DNA of 64,000 bases from [Mycobacterium] fortunisiensis (GCF_019050325.1 NZ_VOMB01000009.1:62001-126000); one strand, 5' to 3'. Counted from the first letter of the stretch, positions 24,703-33,785 are shown. The notes: generated from the sequence alone by a model not told the origin. Made by a program: numbers and translations.

Positions 24703-27045
24703 ATGAGCATCACTCCCACCTTCCCCGCGGCCGACGGCGCGGCCACCGACGAGATCGACCACCTTCTGGACGGGCTGAACCCCCAGCAGCGGCAGGCGGT
24801 GCTGCACGAGGGGTCGCCGCTGCTGATCGTGGCGGGCGCCGGCTCGGGTAAGACAGCCGTGCTGACCAGGCGTATCGCCTATCTGCTGGCGGCGCGGGAG
24901 GTCGGGGTGGGGCAGATCCTGGCCATCACGTTCACCAACAAGGCGGCCGCCGAGATGCGTGAGCGGGTGGTGGAGCTGGTGGGTCCCAGGGCCCGCAGCA
25001 TGTGGGTGTCGACGTTCCATTCCACGTGTGTGCGGATCCTGCGTAACCAGGCCTCGCTGGTGCCGGGGCTGAACTCCAACTTCTCGATCTACGACTCCGA
25101 CGATTCCCGGCGTCTGCTGATGATGATCGGCAAGGACATGGGGCTGGACACCAAGCGGTATTCGCCGCGGCTGCTGGCCAACGGGATCTCGAACCTGAAG
25201 AACGAGCTGATCGGCCCGGAGCAGGCGGCGGCCGAGGCGTCGGAGGCCGCCGAGGAGATGGCCGGCATCGTCGCGCAGGTCTACGGCGAGTACCAGCGCC
25301 GGCTGCGCGCGGCCAATGCGCTGGACTTCGACGATCTGATCGGGGAGACGGTCGGCATCCTGCAGGCCTTCCCCAACATCGCCCAGTACTACCGGCGCCG
25401 GTTCCGCCACATCCTGGTCGACGAGTACCAGGACACCAACCACGCGCAGTACGTGTTGGTGCGCGAGCTGGTGGGCCACCATCTCGATGAGTCCGACGGG
25501 GTGGGCCCGTCGGAGCTGTGTGTGGTGGGTGACGCCGATCAGTCGATCTACGCGTTCCGCGGGGCGACGATCCGCAACATCGAGGACTTCGAGCGCGATT
25601 ACCCGGACGCGACGACGATCCTGCTGGAGCAGAACTACCGCTCCACCCAGACCATTCTGAACGCGGCCAACTCGGTGATCTCACGCAACACGGGCCGGCG
25701 CGAGAAGCGGCTGTGGACCGAGGAAGGCGAGGGCGAGTTGATCGTCGGCTATGTGGCCGACAATGAGCACGACGAGGCCCGCTTCGTGGCCGAGGAGATC
25801 GACGCCCTGGCCGACAGCGCGGGCCTGAAATATTCGGACGTCGCGGTGTTCTACCGCACCAACAACTCCTCGCGGGCACTGGAGGAGGTGTTCATCCGCG
25901 CGGGAATCCCCTACAAAGTGGTAGGCGGAGTCCGCTTTTACGAGCGCCGCGAGATCCGTGACATCGTCGCCTATCTTCGGGTGCTGGACAATCCGGGTGA
26001 CGCGGTGAGCATGCGCCGCATCCTCAACACCCCGCGCCGCGGGATCGGGGACCGGGCCGAGGCCTGTGTGGCGGTGTACGCGGAGAACACCGGCTGCAGT
26101 TTCAACGACGCGTTGCAGGCCGCCGCCGAAGGGCGGGTGCCGATGCTGAACTCCCGCTCGGAGAAGGCCATCGCGAGCTTCGTGCAGATGCTCGACGGGC
26201 TGCGCGGCAAGCTCGACGACGAGCTGGGGGATCTGGTGGAGGCCGTGCTGGAGCGCACCGGTTACCGCCGCGAGTTGGAGGCCTCCAGCGATCCGCAGGA
26301 CCTGGCCCGGTTGGACAACCTCAACGAATTGGTCAGCGTCGCACACGAATTCAGCACCGACCTGGCCAATGCCCAAGCCCTTGCCGAAGACGAGCCGGTC
26401 GACGAGGACATTCCTGACACCGGGGTGCTGGCCCAGTTCCTGGAGCGGGTGTCGCTGGTCGCCGACGCCGACGAGATCCCCGAGGACGGCGCCGGGGTGG
26501 TGACGATGATGACGTTGCACACCGCCAAGGGGCTGGAGTTCCCGGCGGTGTTCGTCACCGGGTGGGAGGACGGCATGTTCCCGCACATGCGGGCGCTGGG
26601 TGATCCGGGCGAGCTGTCCGAGGAGCGGCGGCTGGCCTATGTGGGCATCACCCGTGCTCGTAAGCGGCTCTATTTGAGCCGGGCAAAGGTGCGCTCGTCG
26701 TGGGGGCAGCCGATGCTCAACCCGGAATCGCGGTTCCTGCGCGAGATTCCGGAGGACCTGATCAATTGGCGGCGTGTCGAGGCTCCGTCGTCGTCGCTGA
26801 GCGCCCCGATCGGGAATGCCGGCCGGTATGGGTCCCCGCGCCCGTCGCCGTCACGGCCTGCACCGGCGCGCAACCGCCCGGTGATCACGCTGGAGCCCGG
26901 GGACCGGGTCACCCACGACAAGTACGGCCTAGGCCGTGTCGAGGAGGTCTCGGGTGTGGGCGAATCGGCGATGTCACTGATCGACTTCGGCAGTGCGGGG
27001 CGGGTCAAGCTGATGCACAATCACGCCCCGGTTCAGAAGCTCTGA
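24703..27045 (+). CDS. uvrD1: SF1A DNA helicase UvrD1 (PcrA/UvrD family)
   Basis: 780-aa 3'-5' helicase for nucleotide-excision and strand-break repair. All motifs are intact: Walker A AGAGSGKTAVLTRRI, ITFTNKAAAEMRERV, Walker B LVDEYQDTNHAQY, GDADQSIYAFRGA, QNYRSTQTI, TLHTAKGLEFPAVFVTGWED and VGITRARKRLYLSRAKV. A C-terminal basic linker leads into a small domain (EPGDRVTHDKYGLGRVEEVS) of the kind used for RNA polymerase contact in PcrA/UvrD. Mycobacterial UvrD1 is activated by Ku, whose gene lies about 24 kb away here. ATG 24703 has GGGGG upstream. Confidence 0.96.
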   Translation: MSITPTFPAADGAATDEIDHLLDGLNPQQRQAVLHEGSPLLIVAGAGSGKTAVLTRRIAYLLAAREVGVGQILAITFTNKAAAEMRERVVELVGPRARSMWVSTFHSTCVRILRNQASLVPGLNSNFSIYDSDDSRRLLMMIGKDMGLDTKRYSPRLLANGISNLKNELIGPEQAAAEASEAAEEMAGIVAQVYGEYQRRLRAANALDFDDLIGETVGILQAFPNIAQYYRRRFRHILVDEYQDTNHAQYVLVRELVGHHLDESDGVGPSELCVVGDADQSIYAFRGATIRNIEDFERDYPDATTILLEQNYRSTQTILNAANSVISRNTGRREKRLWTEEGEGELIVGYVADNEHDEARFVAEEIDALADSAGLKYSDVAVFYRTNNSSRALEEVFIRAGIPYKVVGGVRFYERREIRDIVAYLRVLDNPGDAVSMRRILNTPRRGIGDRAEACVAVYAENTGCSFNDALQAAAEGRVPMLNSRSEKAIASFVQMLDGLRGKLDDELGDLVEAVLERTGYRRELEASSDPQDLARLDNLNELVSVAHEFSTDLANAQALAEDEPVDEDIPDTGVLAQFLERVSLVADADEIPEDGAGVVTMMTLHTAKGLEFPAVFVTGWEDGMFPHMRALGDPGELSEERRLAYVGITRARKRLYLSRAKVRSSWGQPMLNPESRFLREIPEDLINWRRVEAPSSSLSAPIGNAGRYGSPRPSPSRPAPARNRPVITLEPGDRVTHDKYGLGRVEEVSGVGESAMSLIDFGSAGRVKLMHNHAPVQKL

Positions 27046-27096
27046 GGCTCGCACCAGCGTCGTGTTCCCGGCCGCAGGGCGGAAAGCGAACCCCCG

Positions 27097-27149
27097 AGAT
27101 CGACCTCAGGGTCGTGAATCGTCAGGATCAACGACCCTCACGTCGATTT
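27097..27149. repeat. Intergenic palindromic repeat, copy B (convergent terminator position)
   Basis: Arms ATCGACCTCAGGGTCGT and (reverse complement) ATCGACGTGAGGGTCGT with a short loop, between convergent uvrD1 and the ferredoxin gene. The right arm includes the last codons and stop of the ferredoxin gene. Confidence 0.7.
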
Positions 27150-27566
27150 GGGCGCCGGCTCCGAGCGGCTGTGGTTCCACGGCGAATCAGCCAGGGGCGC
27201 GGGTTCACCCAGCCGGGGCTCGGCCAGCGGCGGGATCGCGGTCAGTACCGGGTTCTGGTCCAGCCGGGATCCGGGGATCCGGCCTCGGCCCCAGCCGACC
27301 ATCTCCCGGTAGCCGCCGAGCAGGCCGGCCTGCCGGACCGCGGCCTCGGAGGCATGCGGGCTGTCCGCGCCGACAGGCACCGAGACCGGGGAGACGTAGA
27401 GCGCATCGGTGGGGCAGTAGGCCTCGCACATGAAGCAGGTCTGGCAGTCGGATTGGCGGGCGATGACTGGCAGCCCGTCGGCGCCCCGGTCGAACACGTC
27501 GGTGGGGCACACCGTGACGCAGAGGTCGCAGCTGATGCAGGCGGTGTCGCTGACGATCTCGATCAC
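27138..27566 (-). CDS. 2x[4Fe-4S] ferredoxin-type subunit
   Basis: 142 aa. Two cluster motifs: CISCDLCVTVCP near residue 10 and CQTCFMCEAYCP near 42, the standard bacterial 2x[4Fe-4S] fold. A tail of about 80 residues with Trp/Gly/Pro (REMVGWGRGRIPGSRLDQNP) resembles the extended C-terminal region by which AprB-like subunits wrap their flavoprotein partner. The start overlaps the end of the upstream flavoprotein gene by 4 bp, so the two are translationally coupled and very likely form one complex. Electron carrier for the flavoprotein (inference). Confidence 0.88.
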   Translation of the reverse strand: MIEIVSDTACISCDLCVTVCPTDVFDRGADGLPVIARQSDCQTCFMCEAYCPTDALYVSPVSVPVGADSPHASEAAVRQAGLLGGYREMVGWGRGRIPGSRLDQNPVLTAIPPLAEPRLGEPAPLADSPWNHSRSEPAPKST

Positions 27567-29155
27567 GCCACGGCCTCCGAGGAAATCAGTTGCGGGGCAA
27601 CGGGGTCAGGACCGGTCCAGACCGCGTCGAGACCGCCGACCAGGATGCGGTGCTCGTAGCGGTGATCGGCGTCGGGCTGGTCCTCGCGGCGGTGCAGGCC
27701 GCGGGTTTCGGGCCGGGCCAACGACGCCGCGGTGATCCAGCGGGCTGCGGCCACCATGGCCACCGCCTGGCGCTGCTTGTAGACGTCGCGTTCGGGCACC
27801 GGGGCCAGTCCGTCGGACACCTCGCGCCACAGCGTCTCCAAGGCGGCAGCGGATTCACGCAGCCGGTCTTCGGATTTCAGGTAGCTGCGCAGTGGCGGCA
27901 GGACGTGCGCCTGCGCGGCGGCCACGACCTCCTCGACGGTGGGTGCGCCGGACCGGGAAAGCCGCAGCGACGCCGTGGCTTCCGCGTGGCGCCCCGGCCG
28001 GCGCCGGCTGAACTCCGCAGCGCCGCGGCCGGCGAAGGTGCCCGAGGCGATCGCCCAGGATCCGTTGCGGCTGCCGCCGCCGGACAGTGACCCGGTGATC
28101 AGCTCGCGGGTGGCGGTATCGCCGGCCGCGTACAGGCCGGGAACCGTTGTTGCACAGTCGGCTCCGACGAGCCGCAGTCCACCGGTGCCGCGCACTGACC
28201 CTTCGTAGACCATCCGCACCGGGTAGGCGGTGCTGAACGGGTCGATCCCGGCCTTGTCCAGCGGCAGAAAGTAGTTCGGCTGGGCATCGCGCATGGTCTG
28301 GCGGATGTGCTCGGGTGCGCGGTCCAGCCGGACGAACACCCGCTCGCCGCGGGTCAGCGCCCGCTGGGCATCCTGACGTCCGCTCAGACCGCGCTGGGTG
28401 GTGAACGGATGTCCGTGCTCGTCGTAGAAGCTGCCCCACTGCAGCATTCGGCCTTTGGTGTGCACGCCCCATTCGGGGGCCAGCGCGTAGGCGGTGCAGA
28501 ACTCCATCCCGGACAGCGCTGCCCCGTGTTCGGCGGCCATCAGCAGCCCGTCGCCGGTGTTGACGTTGGTGCCGAACGTGCCGGACAGGAAGGCGGTTCC
28601 GCCGGTGGCCAGTACGACGGCACCCGCGCTGATCCGCCATGCCCGCCCACCGTCCTGGCGGGCGATGCCGGTGGCGCCGTCGATGACTCCGTCGGCATCG
28701 GCGGTCAGCTCCAGCGCCGGGTGGTGATCGAGGATGCGTACCCCGCTGCGGTGGGCCTTGCGCCGCATGCGGCGCATGTACTCCGGGCCTTGCAGGCTGC
28801 TGCGCAGCTCCCGGCCCTCGGCGTCCACCGGGAACGGGTAACCCCACTCGGAGAGCTGCTCGAGTCGGTCCCATGCGGTGGCCAACACGCGAAACATCCA
28901 GTCCGAGTCGGTGATCCGGCCCGCGGCCAGCTCGCGCTCGCGCACCGCGTCCTCGCGGCGGGGTCCGGGGCCGATCGCCCACAGGTTGTTGCCCCCCGCG
29001 GCGGTCGCGCCGCTGGTACCGCAGTACCCCTTGTCCACCAGGGTGACCCGGGCCCCGGATTCGGCAGCCGAGATGGCCGCCCAGGTGGCGGCCGGTCCGC
29101 CACCGATGACCAGGACATCGGTGCTCAGCGTGGCAGTGTCAGCGGGAGCGGTCAT
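27563..29155 (-). CDS. FAD-dependent reductase, fumarate reductase/AprA-like flavoprotein
   Basis: 530 aa. The FAD-binding Rossmann motif is VLVIGGGPAATWAAISAAES (about 14-33); KGYCGTSGATAAGGNNLWAI is the flavin-attachment-like region of the fumarate reductase/aspartate oxidase/AprA superfamily; TAYALAPEWGVHTKG and GLYAAGDTATRELITGSLSG are further family motifs. A partner ferredoxin follows and an ABC transporter of sulfonate/taurine type precedes in the same operon. The pairing with a 2x[4Fe-4S] protein is that of adenylylsulfate reductase AprAB, but no sat or qmo genes are near, so the substrate is probably an imported oxyanion or organosulfur compound (inference). Confidence 0.85.
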   Translation of the reverse strand: MTAPADTATLSTDVLVIGGGPAATWAAISAAESGARVTLVDKGYCGTSGATAAGGNNLWAIGPGPRREDAVRERELAAGRITDSDWMFRVLATAWDRLEQLSEWGYPFPVDAEGRELRSSLQGPEYMRRMRRKAHRSGVRILDHHPALELTADADGVIDGATGIARQDGGRAWRISAGAVVLATGGTAFLSGTFGTNVNTGDGLLMAAEHGAALSGMEFCTAYALAPEWGVHTKGRMLQWGSFYDEHGHPFTTQRGLSGRQDAQRALTRGERVFVRLDRAPEHIRQTMRDAQPNYFLPLDKAGIDPFSTAYPVRMVYEGSVRGTGGLRLVGADCATTVPGLYAAGDTATRELITGSLSGGGSRNGSWAIASGTFAGRGAAEFSRRRPGRHAEATASLRLSRSGAPTVEEVVAAAQAHVLPPLRSYLKSEDRLRESAAALETLWREVSDGLAPVPERDVYKQRQAVAMVAAARWITAASLARPETRGLHRREDQPDADHRYEHRILVGGLDAVWTGPDPVAPQLISSEAVA

Positions 29156-29870
29156 GGCCTACTTCCTCTCGGACGCCGAGCTCGGCGAGCAGGATGCGGC
29201 GCAGCTCGTCGAAACCGTCGTCGCTGCGGCTGCGGGGGAACGGAAGCTCGACGCGGCGGTCCAGGGAGACCCGCCCGTCCGAGAGCACCACCACCCGGTC
29301 GGCCAGCAGGATCGCCTCGTCGACGTCGTGGGTGACGTGCAGGACGGCCATGCGTCGGCGTGACCACAGCTCGTGCAGCAGCCCGTACATCTTGAGCCGG
29401 GTCAGCGCGTCGAGCGCGCCGAACGGCTCGTCGAGCAACAACAGGTCGGGCTCGCGCACCAGGGCGCGGGCCAGCGAAACGCGTTGTGCCTCACCGCCGG
29501 ACAGCGACAGCGGCCACGCTGTGAGTTTGTCCGCCAAACCCACTTCGGCGAGGGCGGCGCGTCCGCGTGCGGTGCGGTCGGGGGCGTCGGGACCGGCGTC
29601 GGGCAGTGCGAACGTCACGTTGGCCAGGGCGCGACGCCACGGCAACAGCCGCGGGTTCTGGAACACCACCGCCCGCGAGCGTGGCACCAGCACCGAGCCG
29701 GTGACCTGATCGTCGAGGCCGGCCAGCACACGCAGCAGGGTGCTCTTGCCGGAGCCGGACCGCCCCAGCATCGCGACGAACTCGCCGTCGCCGATGTGTA
29801 ATTCGAGATCTTCGAGGACCTGCTGGTCGCCGAACACCTTGCCCAGACCGTGCACCTGCACCGAGGTCAC
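29139..29870 (-). CDS. ABC transporter ATP-binding protein (nitrate/sulfonate/taurine type)
   Basis: 243 aa. Walker A GRSGSGKSTLL, signature SGGEAQRVSLARAL (LSGGQ variant LSLSGGEAQ), Walker B DLLLLDEPFGALD and switch His in HVTHDVDEA. SsuB/TauB class. The start GTG 29870 overlaps the stop of the permease gene (GTGA) and the end overlaps the flavoprotein start by 17 bp, so the operon is tightly coupled. Confidence 0.93.
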   Translation of the reverse strand: MTSVQVHGLGKVFGDQQVLEDLELHIGDGEFVAMLGRSGSGKSTLLRVLAGLDDQVTGSVLVPRSRAVVFQNPRLLPWRRALANVTFALPDAGPDAPDRTARGRAALAEVGLADKLTAWPLSLSGGEAQRVSLARALVREPDLLLLDEPFGALDALTRLKMYGLLHELWSRRRMAVLHVTHDVDEAILLADRVVVLSDGRVSLDRRVELPFPRSRSDDGFDELRRILLAELGVREEVGHDRSR

Positions 29871-30715
29871 GAGACACCCTCGAAGCCGTTGCGCCAGGAC
29901 AGCAGCAGCCGCTCCAACACCCGCACGAGTGTGTAGGACAGCAACCCGGCGACCGCGTAGATGACGATGACCAGCAGCGAGACGTCGAACTGCAGGTTGG
30001 TCTGCGCCCGTGACATCAGGTAGCCGATGCCTTCGGTGGTGTTGATCATCTCGGCGAAGATCAGGCTCAGCCAGGCACTGGAGAGCCCGAGTCGCAGGCC
30101 CACCAGGAAATTTGGCAGCGCCCCGGGCAGGATCACCTGGGTGACGAGGGTGGTCCGCCGAGCTTCCAAGGTCTGGGCCATCTCCACGAGTTGGCGGTCC
30201 ACCCCGCGGATCCCGGAGTACGTGTTGATGTAGATGGCGATCGCGACGCCGGTGGTGATCAACACGATCTTCGGGCCTTCCCCGATGCCCATCCAGATGA
30301 TCAGCAGCGGAGTGAGCGCGAAATTCGGTACGGCCTTGAGGATCTGCATCGTCCAGTCGAGTAGGTCCTCGCCGGTGCGGGTGAGTCCGGCCGCCACGGC
30401 CAGCACCACGCCGATGAGGATGCCCAGCACCGTACCGGTGAGCACCCGCACCCCCGACGCACCGACGTGGGTGGCGAGCTGACCGTCGCCGAGCAGCCGC
30501 CACGCGGTTGCCGCCACGTGCGCCGGGGGTGGGAACAAGTCGGTGTTGAGCAGCCCGGTGCCCGATCCGATGGTCCACGCCGCCAGGATCAGGGCGGGCC
30601 CCATCAGGCGGCGTAGCGGGCGGGGAAGCAGCTCCCACAGTCCTTTTCGCCGACCGGCACGGTCGGCGACCTCGACCAACTCGGGTGCGCGGGAGAGTTC
30701 GGCGACGACGGTCAC
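29867..30715 (-). CDS. ABC transporter permease (nitrate/sulfonate/taurine type)
   Basis: 282 aa with about six membrane helices. The cytoplasmic coupling motif is visible as EMAQTLEARRTTLVTQVILPGALPN, i.e. the EAA...G......I.LP loop of binding-protein-dependent permeases. SsuC/TauC class. The start GTG 30715 overlaps the stop of the binding-protein gene by 4 bp. A six-codon longer in-frame start is possible but enters that gene further. Confidence 0.92.
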   Translation of the reverse strand: MTVVAELSRAPELVEVADRAGRRKGLWELLPRPLRRLMGPALILAAWTIGSGTGLLNTDLFPPPAHVAATAWRLLGDGQLATHVGASGVRVLTGTVLGILIGVVLAVAAGLTRTGEDLLDWTMQILKAVPNFALTPLLIIWMGIGEGPKIVLITTGVAIAIYINTYSGIRGVDRQLVEMAQTLEARRTTLVTQVILPGALPNFLVGLRLGLSSAWLSLIFAEMINTTEGIGYLMSRAQTNLQFDVSLLVIVIYAVAGLLSYTLVRVLERLLLSWRNGFEGVS

Positions 30716-31668
30716 GGCTTGGCCCCGGCCCATTCCCGCACCGAGTACTCGTGGTCGAACGACCCGTCGGCGTTGAGGAAGTCGTAGGCGGCCTGGAGTT
30801 GGGCGAGGCCGGCGTCGGGGAACGGTTCGGTGTTGAATTCCTCTACCCGGGTCGACTTTTGCACGTACTCGAACTTGGTGCCGTCGGTGTCGGCGACCCA
30901 GCGCAGATAGTCGTCGTAGTTCTCGGTGATGTCGCGGTTGACTGCGGTGACGGCCTGTTGCCAGGCTTCCCGGAAGCCCGGGTGGGCCTCGGTGAACGAC
31001 GACAGTGCGATGTTGGCGCCGGTGCTGCCGAAGCCGTGCCGGGCCAGGCTGTCGATGACCGGAAAACCCTTCTCCTGCAATTCGACCGCGCTGGCCCCTC
31101 CCACGATGGTGGCGTCGATCTGACCCGAGCTCAGGCCGGCGATCGATTCGGGTGTCGGCACGTCGCGCACCTGGATCTGGCCGGTGAGCCCGGCGGCCTC
31201 GATGAGCTGGCGGGCGGTGCGGTCCCGGATGGTGCCCTGTGGGGCGGTGATGGTCTTGCCGATCAGGCCCCGGATATCGGTCGGGCCGCCCTTGGTGCCG
31301 ATCAGCTGATTGTCGCCGTTGATCGAATCAAGGGACAGCAGAACGACTTTGGGATCACGGCTACGGGCCCGCAGGGCAGGGTTGTCGCCGATGGCCGCCA
31401 CGTCGATCGCGCCGGCGAACAGGGCCGAGGCGACGTCGCTGCCGGATTGGAAGAAGGAGTATTCGATCTTGCTCACCCCAGCGGATTTCAGCTGCTCGGC
31501 GAGGATGCCCTGGCGATCGCCCCAGCCCAGTGAACCGGCGGGCGTCCCGGTCACCGAGGTCGCCCCGATCCGCAGGGTGTAGCCGTCGGCACCGTCGTCG
31601 TGGCTGCAGGAGATCGCGGTGGTGATCAGGGTCAGCGCAAAAGCGGTGCGCAGCAAGCGGTTGAACAT
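30712..31668 (-). CDS. ABC transporter substrate-binding lipoprotein (SsuA/TauA-like)
   Basis: 318 aa. Signal peptide with lipobox TAISC (Cys about residue 21), so a membrane-anchored binding protein. YTLRIGATSVTGTPAGSLGW, FQSGSDVASALFAGAIDVAA and DIRGLIGKTITAPQGTIRDR follow the NMT1/SsuA two-domain fold that binds sulfonates, taurine or related oxyanions. First gene of a five-gene operon (binding protein, permease, ATPase, flavoprotein, ferredoxin). GGAAGG lies upstream of the ATG. Substrate not determinable from sequence. Confidence 0.9.
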   Translation of the reverse strand: MFNRLLRTAFALTLITTAISCSHDDGADGYTLRIGATSVTGTPAGSLGWGDRQGILAEQLKSAGVSKIEYSFFQSGSDVASALFAGAIDVAAIGDNPALRARSRDPKVVLLSLDSINGDNQLIGTKGGPTDIRGLIGKTITAPQGTIRDRTARQLIEAAGLTGQIQVRDVPTPESIAGLSSGQIDATIVGGASAVELQEKGFPVIDSLARHGFGSTGANIALSSFTEAHPGFREAWQQAVTAVNRDITENYDDYLRWVADTDGTKFEYVQKSTRVEEFNTEPFPDAGLAQLQAAYDFLNADGSFDHEYSVREWAGAKP

Positions 31669-31929
31669 GAGGTGAGCCTTCCGACGGCGTCAGGGCGTGG
31701 GCACACCCGAATGGGCCCCAGTAGACGCCGCAACCCGATTTCGGGTCGACGGTTTGGCTCAGGCTGATCTGGATGCGGGGGGTACGAGCGCCCGGGCCGC
31801 GTTGGCGAATGGCCAGCAGTCACATCTGTGTCGGTAGCCACGGCCCGCGGGGCTGGTGTCGTGGTGCCCGACTGGGGGTCCGGCGGCCGTGACCACTGGG
31901 GCTTCTGTGACTTACCGGGGGCGACGAAA
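31669..31929. other. Leader/intergenic region of the ABC operon
   Basis: 261 bp. Besides the palindrome at 31733, a minus-strand stem (GGCGTC near 31722 with GACGCC near 31688) lies in the presumed leader. I compared it mentally with actinobacterial SAM-IV and other sulfur riboswitches and saw no convincing match. Confidence 0.4.
31733..31746. promoter_or_regulatory. Palindrome upstream of the ABC/flavoprotein operon
   Basis: ACCCGATTTCGGGT (6-2-6) about 65 bp before the operon's first ATG. A candidate operator for a dimeric regulator of the operon; the regulator is not identified. Confidence 0.45.
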
Positions 31930-32598
31930 CTACGGAAACCGCGATCCGGCCGGAAGATGCCTCCGCGCGGTCCAGCGGCCCGTCGAGGGCAACACGGTGA
32001 ACGCGATGGCGGCCACTGGCAGCACCGGCATCGCGTACACGACGGGATGCACGCTGGCCCCGGCGAGGAACAGGCTGCCGAAGATCAACAGCCCGATGAC
32101 CGCTCCGACGATGACCAGCAGCCGCCCGGTCCGCCGGCGCAGCAACAATGCGATGAGCCCGCCGATGGTTGCTGCAGCCGAGATCGCGGTCAGGAATCCG
32201 ATGGCCACGCAGAACAATTGGTCGGTGCGCCACCACCCGGCGATCAGATCGGTGGCGATGACTCCGGTGGCCCAGCCGCTGAGGATGGCCATGGTCGCGG
32301 CCACGACCGCCGTGCGCGGGGTGACGCTCGTCGAGGTACGGGGGATGACGGTGGGCCGCGCACGGGGCACATAGCTCGTGGCAGCGTCGTCGCTGTCGGT
32401 GAGGCCCGAGATCAGGCTGGTCTGCGGCTCTGCGCCACCTGCGCTGGGAATGGCGCCGGTGGGATGACGCCGGATGATGCTGGTCTTGGTGTCGTCCACG
32501 ACAGGGGACGGGCGGGAAATCGGCTCTTGCGGCTGGCGCCGGATGATGCGGGTGTGGTCGTCGTCTTCTGGGTGATCGGCTGGTGACTCGTCGCTCAC
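31930..32598 (-). CDS. Membrane protein with charged N-terminal tail
   Basis: 222 aa. Residues 1-95 are hydrophilic with repeated IIRR units (TRIIRRQP, TSIIRRHP) and Ser/Pro/Thr-rich stretches; then four predicted helices (about 97-118, 128-155, 160-180, 188-208). The GTG at 32598 directly follows the stop of the M23 peptidase gene, so the two form one operon. No family recognised with certainty. The Arg-rich repeated tail could bind a partner or membrane phospholipid (inference). Confidence 0.78.
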   Translation of the reverse strand: MSDESPADHPEDDDHTRIIRRQPQEPISRPSPVVDDTKTSIIRRHPTGAIPSAGGAEPQTSLISGLTDSDDAATSYVPRARPTVIPRTSTSVTPRTAVVAATMAILSGWATGVIATDLIAGWWRTDQLFCVAIGFLTAISAAATIGGLIALLLRRRTGRLLVIVGAVIGLLIFGSLFLAGASVHPVVYAMPVLPVAAIAFTVLPSTGRWTARRHLPAGSRFP

Positions 32599-33663
32599 TC
32601 AGCCAACATAGCTGCCGACGTTCAACCCCCGCTTGGCCAGCCACGGCACCGGATCGATGCGGTTGGTGCCGTTCGTCAGCACCTCGAGGTGCAGGTGGGG
32701 ACCGGTGGAGTAGCCACGGTTGCCCACGGTGGCGATCTGGTCTCCGGCCATCACCCGGTCGCCCACACTGACCAGCCAGGTGTTGATATGGCCGTAGAGC
32801 GTGACGGTGCCGTCGGCGTGACGCAGTTTCACCCAGGCGCCGTAGCCGGCCGTCGGCCCCGCGGCGATGACCACCCCGTCGGAGACCGCCACGATCGGGG
32901 TGCCGATCGGGCTTGCCAGGTCGATACCGGCGTGCAGGACCCCCCAGCGGTAGCCGTAGTTCGAGGTCCAGACGTAACCCTTGGTCGGCATCACGAACAG
33001 CGGGCGCGACAGCCGGGCCTCGCGCTCGGCGCGTTCCTGGGCGAAGGCGGCGGCCTTGGTGATCTCTTCGGCATGCACCGAGGTGTCGGCGTCCGGGGTG
33101 ACCGAGACGATCTGCATGCCGTCCACCGAGCCGGTGACGGACGCACCTTCGATCTGGGGGCCCTCCGACGCCAGGATCGTGTCATCGGCCTGGGGTTCGG
33201 TGCCCGTCCCCAGCGAGTAGGCGCCGGCGGCAGTGGCGCCGGCGGCCATGGCGGCGATCATCAGGCGGCTCTTGACGGCCCCAGCGACCTCCTTGCGGTG
33301 GGCGCCGCGACGGCCGGTCAGGTTGATCACGTCGGTTGCGGCGACGCCGTCGCTCACATCGGTGTGGCTGTCGCGGTAGGCGCGCGAGGAGCTGCGCTCG
33401 CTGCCGGCATCGGGGCGGAAGCGGGACGGCACGGCCAGGCGCAGCGGAGCGTCGTCGTCGATGTCGTTTAGATCGTCGAGCTCGGGGGCATAGATAACGC
33501 TGGACTCCCGTTCAGACGGCTCGTCGAACTCCTCGAAAGCGCTGAACGGGATGATGTCGGTGACTTCCGCGGCGTCGAGCTCGTCAGCGGAAAGTGCCGG
33601 CCTGCGCTCACGTGCGTTCGCCGGCACCCCTCGCGGAGCTGTGGACGAACGGTGCTGCGGCAA
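32599..33663 (-). CDS. M23-family peptidoglycan endopeptidase-like protein (Rv0950c-like)
   Basis: 354 aa. A long acidic cytosolic N-terminus (about 1-135) precedes one membrane helix (about 136-156), then a periplasmic part ending in an M23/LytM domain: NYGYRWGVLHAGIDLASPIG (zinc ligands H and D of HxGxDLA), TLYGHINTW and HLHLEVL. All metal ligands are present, so it could be an active endopeptidase; many LytM proteins instead activate amidases. TTG 33663 is the best start, with AAGGA about 10 bp upstream. In M. tuberculosis Rv0950c also lies divergent from sucC. Confidence 0.88.
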   Translation of the reverse strand: MPQHRSSTAPRGVPANARERRPALSADELDAAEVTDIIPFSAFEEFDEPSERESSVIYAPELDDLNDIDDDAPLRLAVPSRFRPDAGSERSSSRAYRDSHTDVSDGVAATDVINLTGRRGAHRKEVAGAVKSRLMIAAMAAGATAAGAYSLGTGTEPQADDTILASEGPQIEGASVTGSVDGMQIVSVTPDADTSVHAEEITKAAAFAQERAEREARLSRPLFVMPTKGYVWTSNYGYRWGVLHAGIDLASPIGTPIVAVSDGVVIAAGPTAGYGAWVKLRHADGTVTLYGHINTWLVSVGDRVMAGDQIATVGNRGYSTGPHLHLEVLTNGTNRIDPVPWLAKRGLNVGSYVG

Positions 33664-33769
33664 GACCCGGGAATCCTTCTTCGTCGTGACCTGAACGTTA
33701 TCTGGACCAGAGGCACGTTAACCAAACCCCAATGATGGTGGCAACTTATGCGTCTATTCCGGGTAAGAA

Positions 33770-33785
33770 TGTGATCCGTATCACC
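33770..33785. promoter_or_regulatory. CRP-type cAMP-receptor site
   Basis: TGTGATCCGTATCACC fits the CRP/GlxR pattern TGTGA-N6-TCACA with one mismatch. It lies between the divergent M23 peptidase gene and sucC, 162 bp before sucC and 107 bp before the peptidase start. Confidence 0.6.

Noticed and set aside
31669-31780. Sulfur-responsive (SAM-type) riboswitch upstream of the ABC operon
   Set aside because: A stem is present but I could not match the conserved core of a known class; left as unclassified leader.
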